Source: Pilibacter termitis (GTDB lineage: Bacteria; Bacillota; Bacilli; Lactobacillales; Streptococcaceae). Taken from it: 34,962 nt of DNA. The position numbers and the translations under genes were made by a program. The stretch spans positions 1-34,962 of the forward strand of contig NZ_FUXI01000024.1 of the NCBI RefSeq assembly GCF_900167335.1. The letters run 5' to 3'. The notes beneath the pieces are model-generated. The model was not told where the DNA came from. It searched no databases and saw nothing but the letters and a program-made list of their open reading frames with translations. Below are positions 1 to 9,009 of this stretch, piece by piece; positions within the stretch are counted from its first letter, which is position 1; each line of letters opens with the position of its first letter.

Positions 1-90
1 TTGGCTTATGGTTTTAGAAGATTTGAGAATTTCCGTACGAGGAGCTATATTCAGTGTGGTCTTCTTACAGGGATTTGTAAGGTGGTTTAG
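1..90 (+). CDS. ISL3-family transposase, C-terminal end (partial)
   Basis: Frame 1 is open from the first base to a TAG at 88-90 and encodes 29 residues beginning LAYGFRRFENFRTRSY. The pattern of a glycine-aromatic pair followed by a basic, aromatic 'FxNFRxR' stretch is what I know from the extreme C-terminus of ISL3-family transposases. The catalytic residues would lie outside the window and cannot be checked, and only the tail is visible, so it could belong to an intact or a dead copy. It is followed by the candidate right inverted repeat of the element. Confidence 0.55.
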   Translation: MAYGFRRFENFRTRSYIQCGLLTGICKVV

Positions 91-302
91 AATAGATATT
101 TCAGTATTTAAAGTGTAACAGTGAAAGATAAAACAAGAGAATAGTCAAGTGAACAAGGTTTTGCATGTTGAACGACCTATAATTGTGCTACTGGCTAGGT
201 TCGACAGAGCAGAATGCTACAAGAAAACTATTTCTGGTAGACGCAAAAGAGGAGCTGGACAAGATGTCCAACTCTCTTAGGTACGCTTTGTAAAATAGAT
301 GC

Positions 303-327
303 TTTCCACACGATTTGACAAAGAGCC
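303..327 (-). repeat. Probable right terminal inverted repeat of the IS element
   Basis: Read on the minus strand this starts GGCTCTTTGTCAAATCGTGT, which resembles the 'GGCTCTTTGTCAAA' ends of ISL3-family elements of low-GC Gram-positives. The matching left repeat is not in the window, so the exact boundary is inferred. Confidence 0.5.
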
Positions 328-336
328 GTTTTTTAG

Positions 337-1467
337 CTATTTATTTTCGCTTTTCGTTTGGATTTTGTGACGAAAACCGCTCACTTCAGCATTTTCCTCT
401 TTTTCATCTTGGTGTTGTTTTTTCATCTGTTTGCTACGAAGTTGCCCACAAGCAGCGTCAATATCTGTTCCATGTTCTTTGCGAATGACACAGTTAATGC
501 CGTTTTTCTTCAAGACATCATAAAATCGTAACACGTCATCCATTGGGGTGCGTGAGTATTGGTCATGCTCGGTAACAGGATTGTACGGAATGAGATTGAC
601 ATAGGCTAATTTTTTCATGTCTTTTAGCAACTCAGCAAGTTCTTTTGCATGATGAGGGCGATCGTTGACATTGTTTAGCATAATGTATTCAAATGTTACA
701 CGGCGATTGGTTTTCTCAACGTAATAGCCAATTGCCTCAAAAAGTTTTTCAAGCGGAAACGAGCGATTAATTCGCATAATGCTTGTTCTAAGGTCGTTAT
801 TCGGTGCGTGCAAGCTAACGGCGAGATTGACTTGTAAACCATTTGTAGCAAATTCTTTGATTTTCGGTGCAAGTCCGCTTGTGGAAACGGTGATGTGCCT
901 AGCACCTATCGCCATTCCTTTGTCATCATTGATGACACGTAAGAAATTCATCACGTTGTCGTAATTGTCAAATGGCTCGCCAATGCCCATGACGACCACG
1001 TGACTTACACGTTCGTCCAACTTGCGTTCGTCAAAATAGCGTTGGACAAGCATAATTTGTGCAGCAATTTCGCCAGAGGTCAAATCACGCTGTTTTTTCA
1101 GTAAACCAGAGGCACAGAAAGTGCAACCGATATTGCAACCGACTTGCGTTGTAACGCAAACAGAAAGACCGTATTGTTGTCGCATAAGCACTGTTTCAAT
1201 GAGCAATTTGTCTGGAAGTTCAAAAAGATATTTGACCGTTCCGTCATTTGCCTCTTGTACGACTTTTTGCGTGAGTGGATTGATACAAAAATTTTCCTCT
1301 AGCAAGGCAATGAAGTCCTTTGGTAAATTGGTCATTTCGGCAAATGTTTGCACACGTTTGCGATAGAGCCAATCCCAGAGTTGCTCTGTGCGGAATTTCT
1401 TTTGACCGTTTTCCATACTCCAGTCGATAAGCTGTTCTCTTGTTAATCCGTAGATTGAAGACTTCAT
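337..1467 (-). CDS. rlmN: Dual-specificity 23S rRNA A2503 / tRNA A37 C2-methyltransferase RlmN
   Basis: 376-residue radical-SAM methyltransferase of the RlmN/Cfr family, which methylates C2 of A2503 in 23S rRNA and, in characterised homologues, A37 in some tRNAs. The 4Fe-4S cluster motif CNIGCTFC lies at residues 111-118 (Cys111, 115, 118), followed by a [13 protein letters not shown]-binding segment. The second catalytic cysteine near the C-terminus is Cys340, in DAACGQL. The length is usual for the family plus a charged tail of about 30 residues. The start is supported by AAGGAGT with 8 bases to the ATG. It stands alone; an IS end lies about 9 bases past its stop, and no separate terminator is visible there. 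Confidence 0.95.
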   Translation of the reverse strand: MKSSIYGLTREQLIDWSMENGQKKFRTEQLWDWLYRKRVQTFAEMTNLPKDFIALLEENFCINPLTQKVVQEANDGTVKYLFELPDKLLIETVLMRQQYGLSVCVTTQVGCNIGCTFCASGLLKKQRDLTSGEIAAQIMLVQRYFDERKLDERVSHVVVMGIGEPFDNYDNVMNFLRVINDDKGMAIGARHITVSTSGLAPKIKEFATNGLQVNLAVSLHAPNNDLRTSIMRINRSFPLEKLFEAIGYYVEKTNRRVTFEYIMLNNVNDRPHHAKELAELLKDMKKLAYVNLIPYNPVTEHDQYSRTPMDDVLRFYDVLKKNGINCVIRKEHGTDIDAACGQLRSKQMKKQHQDEKEENAEVSGFRHKIQTKSENK

Positions 1468-1525
1468 TTGTTTGTACTCCTTAAAGGTATTTTATGGGTT
1501 CTCTGTATTCTAAAAGAGTAATTGC

Positions 1526-1541
1526 GTTTTTAGAGATGCCC
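1526..1541. repeat. Solo copy of the end sequence of the MITE at 15102-15266
   Basis: GTTTTTAGAGATGCCC differs at one base from the right terminal repeat of the palindromic element downstream of coaA. No partner end is found within about 165 bp, so it is a possible relic rather than a complete element. It lies in the leader region upstream of rlmN. Confidence 0.4.
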
Positions 1542-1584
1542 ATATACTATTTCTATTGTAGAGTGTTTCCGATTTTTTCGCAAT

Positions 1585-1616
1585 AAAAAAACGGAAAAGC
1601 AGGGGAGGCTTTTCCG
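1585..1616 (-). terminator. Rho-independent terminator (minus strand)
   Basis: A 9-bp perfect stem (CGGAAAAGC / GCTTTTCCG) with a 7-base loop is followed on the minus strand by seven T. It lies just beyond the small membrane-protein ORF read on the same strand. Confidence 0.8.
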
Positions 1617-1667
1617 AAAAAAAGGGAGGAGAAAATAAAAAGTTATAAAACTTTGAAGTAAGCTAAT

Positions 1668-1826
1668 TTATTTATCAGCATGTATATACTGATTTTCTTG
1701 TGGTATGTCGTCGCTTGAGCTAGGAGCATACGCATCTTGGTCTGTTGCAAAAAGTGCAATTCCTACTAATAGAACTAGAATACTTGCAAAGACAAAATCT
1801 AATTTTAAAGAATGTGAACGTAGCAT
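1668..1826 (-). CDS. Small single-pass membrane or exported protein (hypothetical)
   Basis: A 52-residue ORF starting MLRSHSLKLDF. Residues about 9-28 form one hydrophobic helix after a basic N-terminus; the rest is polar and acidic (residues 29-52, with SSSDD). The positive-inside pattern predicts the tail outside the cell, as a membrane-anchored peptide or a secreted product with an uncleaved signal. The RBS is modest (AGGCGG, 5 bases before ATG). A good terminator follows 50 bases downstream on the same strand, which supports a real transcription unit. I do not recognise a family. Confidence 0.55.
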   Translation of the reverse strand: MLRSHSLKLDFVFASILVLLVGIALFATDQDAYAPSSSDDIPQENQYIHADK

Positions 1827-2085
1827 ACAGACCGCCTGACCTTTCTGTCATTGACTAGACATTTTCTTTTTCTTAACTACACATAAAGTATAACACGAAA
1901 TGGAAAAAGGGGGTAGTTAACGTATTTCCAAATGGTCTGTAAAAACCTAGAAACACGAAGAAAAGCCTATAACTAAAAGGTTTTAAAGCATTTTTCCAAC
2001 TTTTTCTTCAAAATGGAAAAATAAAATTGGAAAAAGAGGTCATTGAATGGACAAATTTCCTGCTATAAAAATAGACAAATCCAAC

Positions 2086-2718
2086 TTATCCATGCCAATG
2101 TTTTTCGGGTGAAAATGCTTCTCCGATAGTGGCACTTCCCTCTTCTAAAACCAAGATTCCACGAACGTCTGGGGCGTTTTCAAGCTGTAATTCCCGTGGC
2201 GAACACATCATGCCAGAGCTTTTCACCCCACGAAGTTCACCGTCCCAAATGACTAGCCCGTTTGGCATCATTGCTCCGACTTTTGCGACAACAACCAACT
2301 GCCCTTGTTCGATGTTTGGAGCCCCTGCGACAATTTGTAACATTTCTCCATTGTCTACTTCGACTTGAGCAATATTTAAGTGGTCGCTATCAGGATGTGG
2401 TGTCAATTCTTTGACAAAACCAATGACAAATTTTGAGTTTTTCTCTTGCGTTATGACTTCACGAAAGCCTTCTTTGGCTAATTCTTCGTTGAGAAGAGCG
2501 ATTTGCTCATCAGATAAAACTACTTGCCCTACGCCAGAAATCTCACCCAGCATTTCGCTTGCCTGAAAAATATTCCAAGCAACTACTTCGTTTGTTTCTT
2601 TTAACGCAATTTTCGTCACATTGCCACAACGTGTACTTGTAACGTCTGCTCCATTGTCATTTTTTACCAAAATCATCAACACATCACCAACGTGTGCTTT
2701 ATTGTATGCAAAAATCAA
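2086..2718 (-). CDS. ytpR: YtpR-type tRNA-binding-domain protein
   Basis: About 210 residues, matching Bacillus YtpR in layout: an N-terminal alpha/beta domain (DUF4479, about residues 1-95) and a C-terminal EMAP/ARC1-like OB-fold tRNA-binding domain (about 100-205). The OB-fold shows typical segments: VGFVKE-like entry, HPDSDHLNIAQV, QIVAGAPNI and GVKSSGMMCS. The same OB-fold occurs at the C-terminus of MetRS and the N-terminus of PheT. A longer frame exists from a TTG at 2733, but GGAGG overlaps that codon. I chose the TTG at 2718, eight bases after GGAGG, giving an N-terminus (M)IFAYNKAHVGD that aligns with YtpR. The cellular role is not established. Confidence 0.85.
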   Translation of the reverse strand: MIFAYNKAHVGDVLMILVKNDNGADVTSTRCGNVTKIALKETNEVVAWNIFQASEMLGEISGVGQVVLSDEQIALLNEELAKEGFREVITQEKNSKFVIGFVKELTPHPDSDHLNIAQVEVDNGEMLQIVAGAPNIEQGQLVVVAKVGAMMPNGLVIWDGELRGVKSSGMMCSPRELQLENAPDVRGILVLEEGSATIGEAFSPEKHWHG

Positions 2719-2848
2719 GATATTTCCCTCCAAATTATTCTATGAATCATCATTATTATACTTCAAAAAACGAGAAAAGGCACTAAAAAATATAGGTCTT
2801 CGTCGTTTTCTATGATACAATAAAAAGCAGTACAAATGGAGGTGGAAT
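2719..2848. promoter_or_regulatory. Divergent promoter region between ytpR and the DUF1189 gene
   Basis: A TATAAT -10 element for the minus strand lies at 2755-2760 and a TACAAT -10 for the plus strand at 2816-2821. Convincing -35 boxes are not visible for either. GGAGGTGG precedes the plus-strand ATG. Confidence 0.35.
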
Positions 2849-3649
2849 ATGCACGAGTTAAATATTTATTTCAAAGCATCGTTTTTGAAACTTGAGGATT
2901 TATACGAGGCTAGAAAGATTTCTTGGGGCAAGGCAATTTTTTATTTGTTATTTTTAAGTGTGATTATTGCTCTTCCAATTACAACGGATACGTGGACGAC
3001 AACGGAGGAAATTTTGCATGATGCAAGAGTTGTAGGCGAAAAAATTCCAGATTTTACGATTGTTGACAAGAAACTTGAAAGTAAAGCCAATGGTTTTATG
3101 TATCAAACCAAATATTTTGTCTTTACATTTGACCCGCAAGGAAAACGCACGGAGGAAGAAATTGCAAGTGTCTCATCAGATGTGCTAGGGATTGCTTTTT
3201 TACCAAATTCCTTTGTAGTATCGCTTCCTCAAAGTCTAAGTGTTGATGAAGAACCAAAATTGATTGAGATGAAATACGATAAAGGAAGTTTTCGTGACAT
3301 GACAGGGAAACGACTACGACACGCAATGAGTACCATGTCTCAGCCTATTTGGATGCTTGTATTCGTTTATTTGATAAGTTTTATCCCTGCTATTTTTCAA
3401 ATGGTTTGGCTTGTGGTGTTTTTAGGTGTTGCTGGCATGATTCACAATAAACTAAGTCGTTTATCTATTCGATATAGCGAAGTGATTCGCATTATTTTAT
3501 TTGCAAGCACTGCTCCGATTATTTTGTCAACGATTTTAGTGTTTTTCTTTCCAACATTAAATAGTGGCTTTATTCAAACAGTAGCGACACTCATTCTTTA
3601 TTTTCGCACCCTTACACCTTTGAAGGTTAAGAAAAATCAAAATCAGTAA
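2849..3649 (+). CDS. DUF1189 family membrane protein
   Basis: 266 residues. An N-terminal helix at about 28-46 is followed by an extracytoplasmic domain of about 120 residues, then three hydrophobic helices near 168-188, 190-205 and 215-255, ending in a basic tail. This plan and the start (FKASFLKLEDLYEARKISWGKA) fit the DUF1189 family of Firmicutes, which includes proteins near maltodextrin genes but has no established biochemical role. The start follows GGAGGTGG by 4-5 bases. The next gene, ispG, is 120 bp downstream with its own likely promoter, so no functional link is implied. Confidence 0.75.
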   Translation: MHELNIYFKASFLKLEDLYEARKISWGKAIFYLLFLSVIIALPITTDTWTTTEEILHDARVVGEKIPDFTIVDKKLESKANGFMYQTKYFVFTFDPQGKRTEEEIASVSSDVLGIAFLPNSFVVSLPQSLSVDEEPKLIEMKYDKGSFRDMTGKRLRHAMSTMSQPIWMLVFVYLISFIPAIFQMVWLVVFLGVAGMIHNKLSRLSIRYSEVIRIILFASTAPIILSTILVFFFPTLNSGFIQTVATLILYFRTLTPLKVKKNQNQ

Positions 3650-3679
3650 AAAAATTTTCCCCTTTGAGCTTGGATTTGA

Positions 3680-3769
3680 TACAATGATACTGAATTAATC
3701 GAAAATCAATAGATTTTATGAAGATTTTCAGTATCAAAGTATTCAATACAAATTTAAAGGGGTATTTTC
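3680..3769 (+). promoter_or_regulatory. ispG promoter -10 and inverted-repeat leader
   Basis: TACAAT at 3680-3685 is a plausible -10. Directly overlapping it, TGATACTGA (3685-3693) pairs with TCAGTATCA (3728-3736). Inside, AAAATC (3702-3707) can pair with GATTTT at either 3712-3717 or 3723-3728, so alternative hairpins are possible. There is no T-run after the stem, so it is not a normal terminator. AAAGGGG precedes the ATG. Confidence 0.45.
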
Positions 3770-4864
3770 ATGAATGAAATAACACACCGTAAGCATACAA
3801 GACCTGTAAAGGTTGGTAATTTAGTGATTGGTGGAAAAAATGAAGTGATTATGCAAAGTATGTGTACGACAAAAACACATGATGTCGCTTCAACAGTCGA
3901 GCAAATTCTTCGATTAGAGGAGGCAGGGTGTCAAATTGTGCGTGTGGCAGTTCCAGATGAGCGTGCGGCAGAGGCACTTAGTGAAATTAAATCACAAATC
4001 AATATTCCGCTTGTAGCTGACATTCATTTCGATTACCGTTTGGCACTCAAAGCAATTGAGGCAGGCGTGGATAAAATTCGGCTAAATCCGGGAAATATCG
4101 GTAGGATTGACCGAGTGCAAAAAGTGGTAACTGCTTGTAAGGAGAAAAATATTCCAATTCGCATAGGGGTCAATGCAGGTTCGCTTGAGAAAAAATTTCT
4201 TGTAAAATATGGTTATCCAACAGCTGAGGGAATGGTTGCCTCTGCATTAGAACATATCAAGATTTTGGAGGACTTGGACTTCCATGATATTATCGTCTCA
4301 CTGAAAGCCTCCAATGTGAAATTGGCTCTGGAGGCATATGAGCTTGCTAGTCGCAGTTTTGATTATCCTTTGCATTTGGGGATTACGGAGGCGGGAACGC
4401 TTTTTACTGGCTCTATGAAGTCTGCAGCAGGACTTGGGGCATTGCTGTCACTTGGCATAGGAAATACAGTGCGTGTTTCACTTTCCGCTGACCCAGTCGA
4501 AGAAATTCGTGTGGCAAAAGAAGTGCTAAAAGCGTTCGGTTTAGCAGCAAATGCCACAACGCTCGTCTCTTGCCCAACTTGTGGACGAATTGAAATTGAC
4601 CTTATTCCTATTGCAAATGAAATTGAGCAATATATCGAAAGTATCAAAGCTCCGATAACTGTTGCGATTCTAGGTTGCGGAGTGAATGGACCGGGAGAGG
4701 CACGTGAGGCAGATATTGGTCTTGCAGGAGGACTTGGCAAAGGAATGCTTTTCAAAAAAGGAAAAATCATTCGCACAGTACCAGAAGAAATCATGGTTGA
4801 GGAACTGAAAAAAGAAATTGATAGTATGTATGAACATTTTAAGAATACTGGGAAAGTAGAGTAA
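3770..4864 (+). CDS. ispG: 4-hydroxy-3-methylbut-2-en-1-yl diphosphate synthase (flavodoxin) IspG
   Basis: 364 residues. IspG converts 2-C-methyl-D-erythritol 2,4-cyclodiphosphate to HMBPP, the penultimate MEP-pathway step, using a 4Fe-4S cluster. The N-terminal TIM-barrel starts after a typical leader ([12 protein letters not shown]) and carries [10 protein letters not shown]. The C-terminal cluster ligands are Cys268 and Cys271 in SCPTCGR, Cys303 in GCGVNGPGE, and Glu310. The length fits the short bacterial form. A strong terminator follows, so the gene is probably transcribed alone. The remaining MEP genes are not in this window. Most Lactobacillales make isoprenoids by mevalonate, which makes this gene notable. 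Confidence 0.95.
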   Translation: MNEITHRKHTRPVKVGNLVIGGKNEVIMQSMCTTKTHDVASTVEQILRLEEAGCQIVRVAVPDERAAEALSEIKSQINIPLVADIHFDYRLALKAIEAGVDKIRLNPGNIGRIDRVQKVVTACKEKNIPIRIGVNAGSLEKKFLVKYGYPTAEGMVASALEHIKILEDLDFHDIIVSLKASNVKLALEAYELASRSFDYPLHLGITEAGTLFTGSMKSAAGLGALLSLGIGNTVRVSLSADPVEEIRVAKEVLKAFGLAANATTLVSCPTCGRIEIDLIPIANEIEQYIESIKAPITVAILGCGVNGPGEAREADIGLAGGLGKGMLFKKGKIIRTVPEEIMVEELKKEIDSMYEHFKNTGKVE

Positions 4865-4880
4865 GTGTACTCATAAATCA

Positions 4881-4926
4881 ACTTCAGAAATTAGCGAGGA
4901 GACGAACTAATTTCTGAAGTTTTTTT
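4881..4926 (+). terminator. Rho-independent terminator after ispG
   Basis: A 14-bp perfect stem (ACTTCAGAAATTAG / CTAATTTCTGAAGT) with a 12-base loop is followed by seven T. Confidence 0.9.
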
Positions 4927-5077
4927 GCTAAAAAATCCCTGAAACTCCCAAATAACCCTAAATTTTTTTACAAATTATGTTATACTGTCAAATGAAGGAC
5001 TTTGTCTTGGTAAGTCAATTTTAGAAGTTTCGTCTAGAGTTGCAAAGAATATTATTTTTACAATCAAGGAGCAGGAA

Positions 5078-7081
5078 ATGACTGAGAAGAAAACTTATTA
5101 TATTACAACCCCTATTTATTATCCGAGTGGAAAATTACATATCGGGAATACTTACACGACAATCGCTTGTGATGTGTTGGCACGTTACAAGAGACTAATG
5201 GGTTTTGATGTGTTTTATTTGACTGGAACAGATGAACATGGAATGAAAATTGAGCAGAAAGCTGCTGAACGTGGGATTACTCCTAAACAATATGTGGATG
5301 AAATGGCAGACTATATGCAGCAGTTGTGGCAGTCGCTTGATGTGAGTTATGACAAATTCATTCGCACGACAGATGATTATCATGAAAAGGCTATTCAGAC
5401 GATTTTTGAGCGTTTGCTTGCACAAGGGGATATTTATCTTGGCGAGTATGCAGGGTGGTATTCGGTGAGTGATGAGGAATTTTTCACTGAAACACAATTA
5501 ACAGAAGTGTTCAAAGATGAAAATGGCAAGGTCATTGGTGGCATTGCTCCAAGTGGGCATGAAGTGGAATGGGTAAGCGAGGAGAGTTATTTCTTCCGCA
5601 TGAGTAAATATGCGGATCGTTTGCTTGAGTATTATGAAACTCATCCAGAGTTTATTCAGCCAGCATCACGAAAAAATGAAATGATTAACAATTTCATCAA
5701 ACCGGGGTTGGAAGATTTGGCAGTAAGTCGTACGACATTTACATGGGGCGTTCCTGTGAAAAGCAATCCAAAACACGTTGTTTACGTCTGGATTGACGCA
5801 CTTTGCAACTACATTACTGCTCTTGGCTATGACAGTGAGAATCAGGCGAATTTTGAGAAATTTTGGCCTGCGAATGTTCATATGGTTGGAAAAGAGATTG
5901 TTCGTTTCCATACAATCTATTGGCCAATTATGCTAATGGCACTTGATTTACCACTTCCGGAAAAAGTTTTTGCACATGGTTGGCTTGTGATGAAAGACGG
6001 AAAAATGAGCAAATCTAAGGGAAACGTGGTTTATCCAGAAATGTTAACGACACGTTACGGTTTGGATACACTTCGTTATTGGTTAATGCGTCAAGTTTCA
6101 AGTGGAAGTGATTTTACATTTACGCCAGAGGACTTTGTCAGCCGTCTCAATTCTGATTTGGCAAATGATTTGGGCAATCTACTTAATCGAACGGTGGCGA
6201 TGATAAACAAATATGTTGACGGTGTGACACCAGTGATGAAAGGCGATATAACAGCTTTTGATGCAGATTTGAAAAATACAAGCAATCAAGCGATTCAAGG
6301 TTTCCATAAAGCAATGGAGACAATAGAATTTCATGTGGCTTTGGAAAACGTCTGGACAATTATTCGCCGAGCAAATAAATATATTGACGAAACGATGCCG
6401 TGGGCGTTGGTGAAAGAGGAAGAAAAACGTGGAGAATTAGAGAGCGTGCTTGCTCATTTAGCTGAGAGTTTGCGAGTGGTAGCAGCGTTACTTCAACCAA
6501 TTTTGACACGGACACCAAACGAAATTTTGTCTCAGCTAGGTCTTGAAAATGAAGAAGTCAACCTCGCGACGCTTACATTTGGCGAATTTCCAGCAGGGAA
6601 AAAAGTAGCGGAGAAAGGAACACCAATTTTTCCACGTCTGGAAGTGGAAGATGAAATCAATTATATCAAGGAACAAATGAATGGAGGGGTAAAAATGGAG
6701 GAAACAGCATGGAATCCTGAAGAGGTAGAGCTTATCTCAAGCAAGGAGAAACAAATCAAATTTGACGATTTTGATAAAGTAGAGCTGAAAGTAGCAGAAG
6801 TTGTTCACGTGCAAAAGGTAAAAGATGCCGACAAGTTGTTGCAATTTAGATTGGATGCAGGGGATAGCGAAAACAGACAAATTCTTTCGGGAATTGCAGA
6901 GTTTTATCCAAACCATGAGGAATTGATAGGCAAAAAAGTCGTAATCGTGGCGAATTTAAAACCAAGAAAAATGCGTGGCGAAATTTCTCAGGGAATGATT
7001 TTGTCAGCAGAAGATGACAAAGGCAATCTTGCCATTGTCGAAGCACCAAGCGGAATGCCAAACGGTGCGTTGATTGGCTAA
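5078..7081 (+). CDS. metG: Methionyl-tRNA synthetase
   Basis: 667 residues, class I aminoacyl-tRNA synthetase charging tRNA-Met. The HIGH-type signature is HIGN at 21-24 and KMSKS is at 309-313. The anticodon-binding helical domain spans about 390-540. A C-terminal EMAP-type OB-fold (about 565-667, with [13 protein letters not shown] and [11 protein letters not shown]) is the dimerisation/tRNA-binding appendix present in many bacterial MetRS and is related to the YtpR domain at 2086-2718. RBS AGGAG stands 8 bases before the ATG. TATACT at 4981-4986 may be the -10; I see no T-box motif in the 90-nt leader. A terminator follows. Confidence 0.97.
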   Translation: MTEKKTYYITTPIYYPSGKLHIGNTYTTIACDVLARYKRLMGFDVFYLTGTDEHGMKIEQKAAERGITPKQYVDEMADYMQQLWQSLDVSYDKFIRTTDDYHEKAIQTIFERLLAQGDIYLGEYAGWYSVSDEEFFTETQLTEVFKDENGKVIGGIAPSGHEVEWVSEESYFFRMSKYADRLLEYYETHPEFIQPASRKNEMINNFIKPGLEDLAVSRTTFTWGVPVKSNPKHVVYVWIDALCNYITALGYDSENQANFEKFWPANVHMVGKEIVRFHTIYWPIMLMALDLPLPEKVFAHGWLVMKDGKMSKSKGNVVYPEMLTTRYGLDTLRYWLMRQVSSGSDFTFTPEDFVSRLNSDLANDLGNLLNRTVAMINKYVDGVTPVMKGDITAFDADLKNTSNQAIQGFHKAMETIEFHVALENVWTIIRRANKYIDETMPWALVKEEEKRGELESVLAHLAESLRVVAALLQPILTRTPNEILSQLGLENEEVNLATLTFGEFPAGKKVAEKGTPIFPRLEVEDEINYIKEQMNGGVKMEETAWNPEEVELISSKEKQIKFDDFDKVELKVAEVVHVQKVKDADKLLQFRLDAGDSENRQILSGIAEFYPNHEELIGKKVVIVANLKPRKMRGEISQGMILSAEDDKGNLAIVEAPSGMPNGALIG

Positions 7082-7089
7082 AAATACAA

Positions 7090-7134
7090 ACTAGAGAGAA
7101 ATTAAGGGAGACGTGATTTCTCTCTAGTGTTTTT
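7090..7134 (+). terminator. Rho-independent terminator after metG
   Basis: A 13-bp stem (ACTAGAGAGAAAT / ATTTCTCTCTAGT) is followed by GTTTTT. The right half of this hairpin is present again at about 9008-9027 without its left half, marking the junction of the tandem duplication downstream. Confidence 0.85.
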
Positions 7135-7200
7135 AGAGATTTTGATTGATTTGGGAATGTAAGAAAGGAAGAAGAGAGGAATAAGAAATGAGGTATAGGA

Positions 7201-9009
7201 ATGGTACAATTAAGACAAAACGGTAATTTTAAATATATAACTATTTTATTTTTTGTGAGTTTATTTTTGGTATTGCCTCAAATTTATGAGCAAGGGATTG
7301 TGCTAAATTTTGATTCTTTGTTTCATCTCAATCGTTTCTATGAGGCAATGATGAACTTAAAAACAGGCAACTTTTCAACAATTAGTTTATACGGTTTTAC
7401 AAGTGTTGGGCGGATTGTGTCCTCAGTTTATGGACAAGGTTTTTCCTTTATTTGTGGTATGCTACTACTTGTTTTAAGGAATTGGATTTCTTTTCAAGTA
7501 GTCCTTTCATTTTTGATATTATTTATCAGTGGATTGGGGATGTATTGCTTAGGAAAAGAAAGTAAACTTTCCAATAAATTTTCATTGATTTCTTCACTCC
7601 TTTATTTTGGGTGTTTTGAAACAAATTCTTTTACGTTTGGTACCAGCATGACAGGACTTTCCTCTATGATACTTCCGTGGATAATTATTTGTGGATTGCG
7701 ATTAGGCACAAGAGAAAAAGGACAAGTAAATATTTTGATGTTGGCGTTTTGGATGGGTGTTGCACTTAATTCGCATAATTTTACTGCCTTACTTTCAGCT
7801 GTTGTTTTAACACCATTTTTGATAATCGGATTTATCAGAAGCACAGAGCGAAAAAAATTATTGTTTGATTTAGGAATCGCAATTTTGATTACAATTTTTC
7901 TAAGTCTAAACATATTCTATAATATTTTCTCCATAATGCGAGAAAATCATTTGATTACCGTCATGCCAAAAATGGAATTGGGATTTAGAGGTGCTTTTTT
8001 CTCAATCAATAATAGTGCCAGTGGTATGGATATTGGACTGCAAAATAGTTTATTATTCATAGCTCAAATTTGTTATGTATGCTTTTCTTGGAAAAATTTG
8101 AACAACCAAATTGGAAAACTTAATAAAATAATGACAATATTAGGAGTTGTTTTTTTAATTTTTTCAAGTAGATTGATTCCATGGACAATTCTTGGAAAAT
8201 TATTTCCTGTTTTACAGAGTACGATACAAATGCCCTCTCGCTTTATTGTTGTAGCAAATGTTTGTTTTGCGTTAGGGGTGGCTTTAAGTTTGTCGGCTCT
8301 TAATCGCTCAAATATTTTAAGTTTGCATGGAGAGGTAGTTACTAACATTATCCTGATAATATTTCTTGTCTTATCTTTTTCAAGGCAAGAACAATTTTTA
8401 TATGGTGGTATGCAAAACTGGGTAGATAATGCGTACTCCAATTTTTCAAGTAACTATTATTTTGGTGAGGATAAAGAACAATTCAAATTTTTATCAAGGA
8501 AAAAAGGAGTGTCTTACCTAGTTACAGAGGCTCAAACAACACTACCAGATTATCTTCCATTGAAAAGGAAATTAACCAATCAAGAGCTTATAAAACTAAA
8601 TCCAAGTGAAAAATACAAAAATGAAGTGCTTAGTATCCCAAAAGGAATTTTTGAAAAAAGAATCACAGAGGATAAAAAAATCGCAGTGACATGGACGGAA
8701 AAAGAAACACCAAAAGAACGAATAGTTCCTATCATCGTTTACAAGCAAACAAAATTAGAACTAAACGGTCAACGATTGACGAAAAATGATTTTGATACCA
8801 CAGAAATAGGTGCCTTAAAACTAAAAGGAACACAAGGAGAGAACACTTTACTCGTGACTTATCAAGAAGGGAAATTCTCCTCAATCATTTACAAAATAAC
8901 AATTTTTTCTTGGATTGCTTTATTACTTGCTTTCGCTGTGAAATTTACTTTGAAATGTAAGAAAAGAGAATTGTCTAGCGAAAAAAATTCACAATTAAGG
9001 GAGATGTGA
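7201..9009 (+). CDS. Large multi-pass membrane protein, GT-C/YfhO-like (copy 1)
   Basis: 602 residues with about 11-13 hydrophobic helices, an extracytoplasmic C-terminal domain (about 425-570) and a last helix at about 575-592. The first outside loop carries an acidic residue before a His-Asn-Arg cluster (NFDSLFHLNRFYEA), the arrangement seen in GT-C fold glycosyltransferase-like proteins and in Firmicute proteins annotated YfhO or 'PTPS-related'. A role in modifying cell-surface polymers is inference. ATG at 7201 follows GAGG by 7 bases. A second ATG at 7188, in another frame and 8 bases after GAGAGG, opens a 12-codon ORF ending TAA at 7224-7226. The C-terminal REM residues read into the duplicated metG-terminator remnant. 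A paralogue follows directly. Confidence 0.7.
   Translation: MVQLRQNGNFKYITILFFVSLFLVLPQIYEQGIVLNFDSLFHLNRFYEAMMNLKTGNFSTISLYGFTSVGRIVSSVYGQGFSFICGMLLLVLRNWISFQVVLSFLILFISGLGMYCLGKESKLSNKFSLISSLLYFGCFETNSFTFGTSMTGLSSMILPWIIICGLRLGTREKGQVNILMLAFWMGVALNSHNFTALLSAVVLTPFLIIGFIRSTERKKLLFDLGIAILITIFLSLNIFYNIFSIMRENHLITVMPKMELGFRGAFFSINNSASGMDIGLQNSLLFIAQICYVCFSWKNLNNQIGKLNKIMTILGVVFLIFSSRLIPWTILGKLFPVLQSTIQMPSRFIVVANVCFALGVALSLSALNRSNILSLHGEVVTNIILIIFLVLSFSRQEQFLYGGMQNWVDNAYSNFSSNYYFGEDKEQFKFLSRKKGVSYLVTEAQTTLPDYLPLKRKLTNQELIKLNPSEKYKNEVLSIPKGIFEKRITEDKKIAVTWTEKETPKERIVPIIVYKQTKLELNGQRLTKNDFDTTEIGALKLKGTQGENTLLVTYQEGKFSSIIYKITIFSWIALLLAFAVKFTLKCKKRELSSEKNSQLREM

Larger units (their letters stand above)
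1..327 (+). mobile_element. Right end of an ISL3-family insertion sequence
   Basis: The left edge of the window holds the 3' end of a transposase frame, about 210 bases without a recognisable gene, and a likely terminal inverted repeat ending near 327. The element stops about 9 bases beyond the rlmN stop codon, so it landed in the 3' flank of rlmN and may have displaced its terminator. A short hairpin (GAG.TGGACA / TGTCCA.CTC) lies near 252-275. The left end, full transposase and target duplication are outside the window, so the family call rests on the transposase tail and the terminal sequence. Confidence 0.6.

Noticed and set aside
91-300. tRNA-like fragment (GGTTCGA-like motif) in the IS 3' region
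   Set aside because: No acceptor or anticodon stem can be formed around it.
4927-5077. Possible methionine T-box or SAM riboswitch before metG
   Set aside because: No T-box core motif, specifier loop or terminator-antiterminator pair is visible in the 150-base leader.
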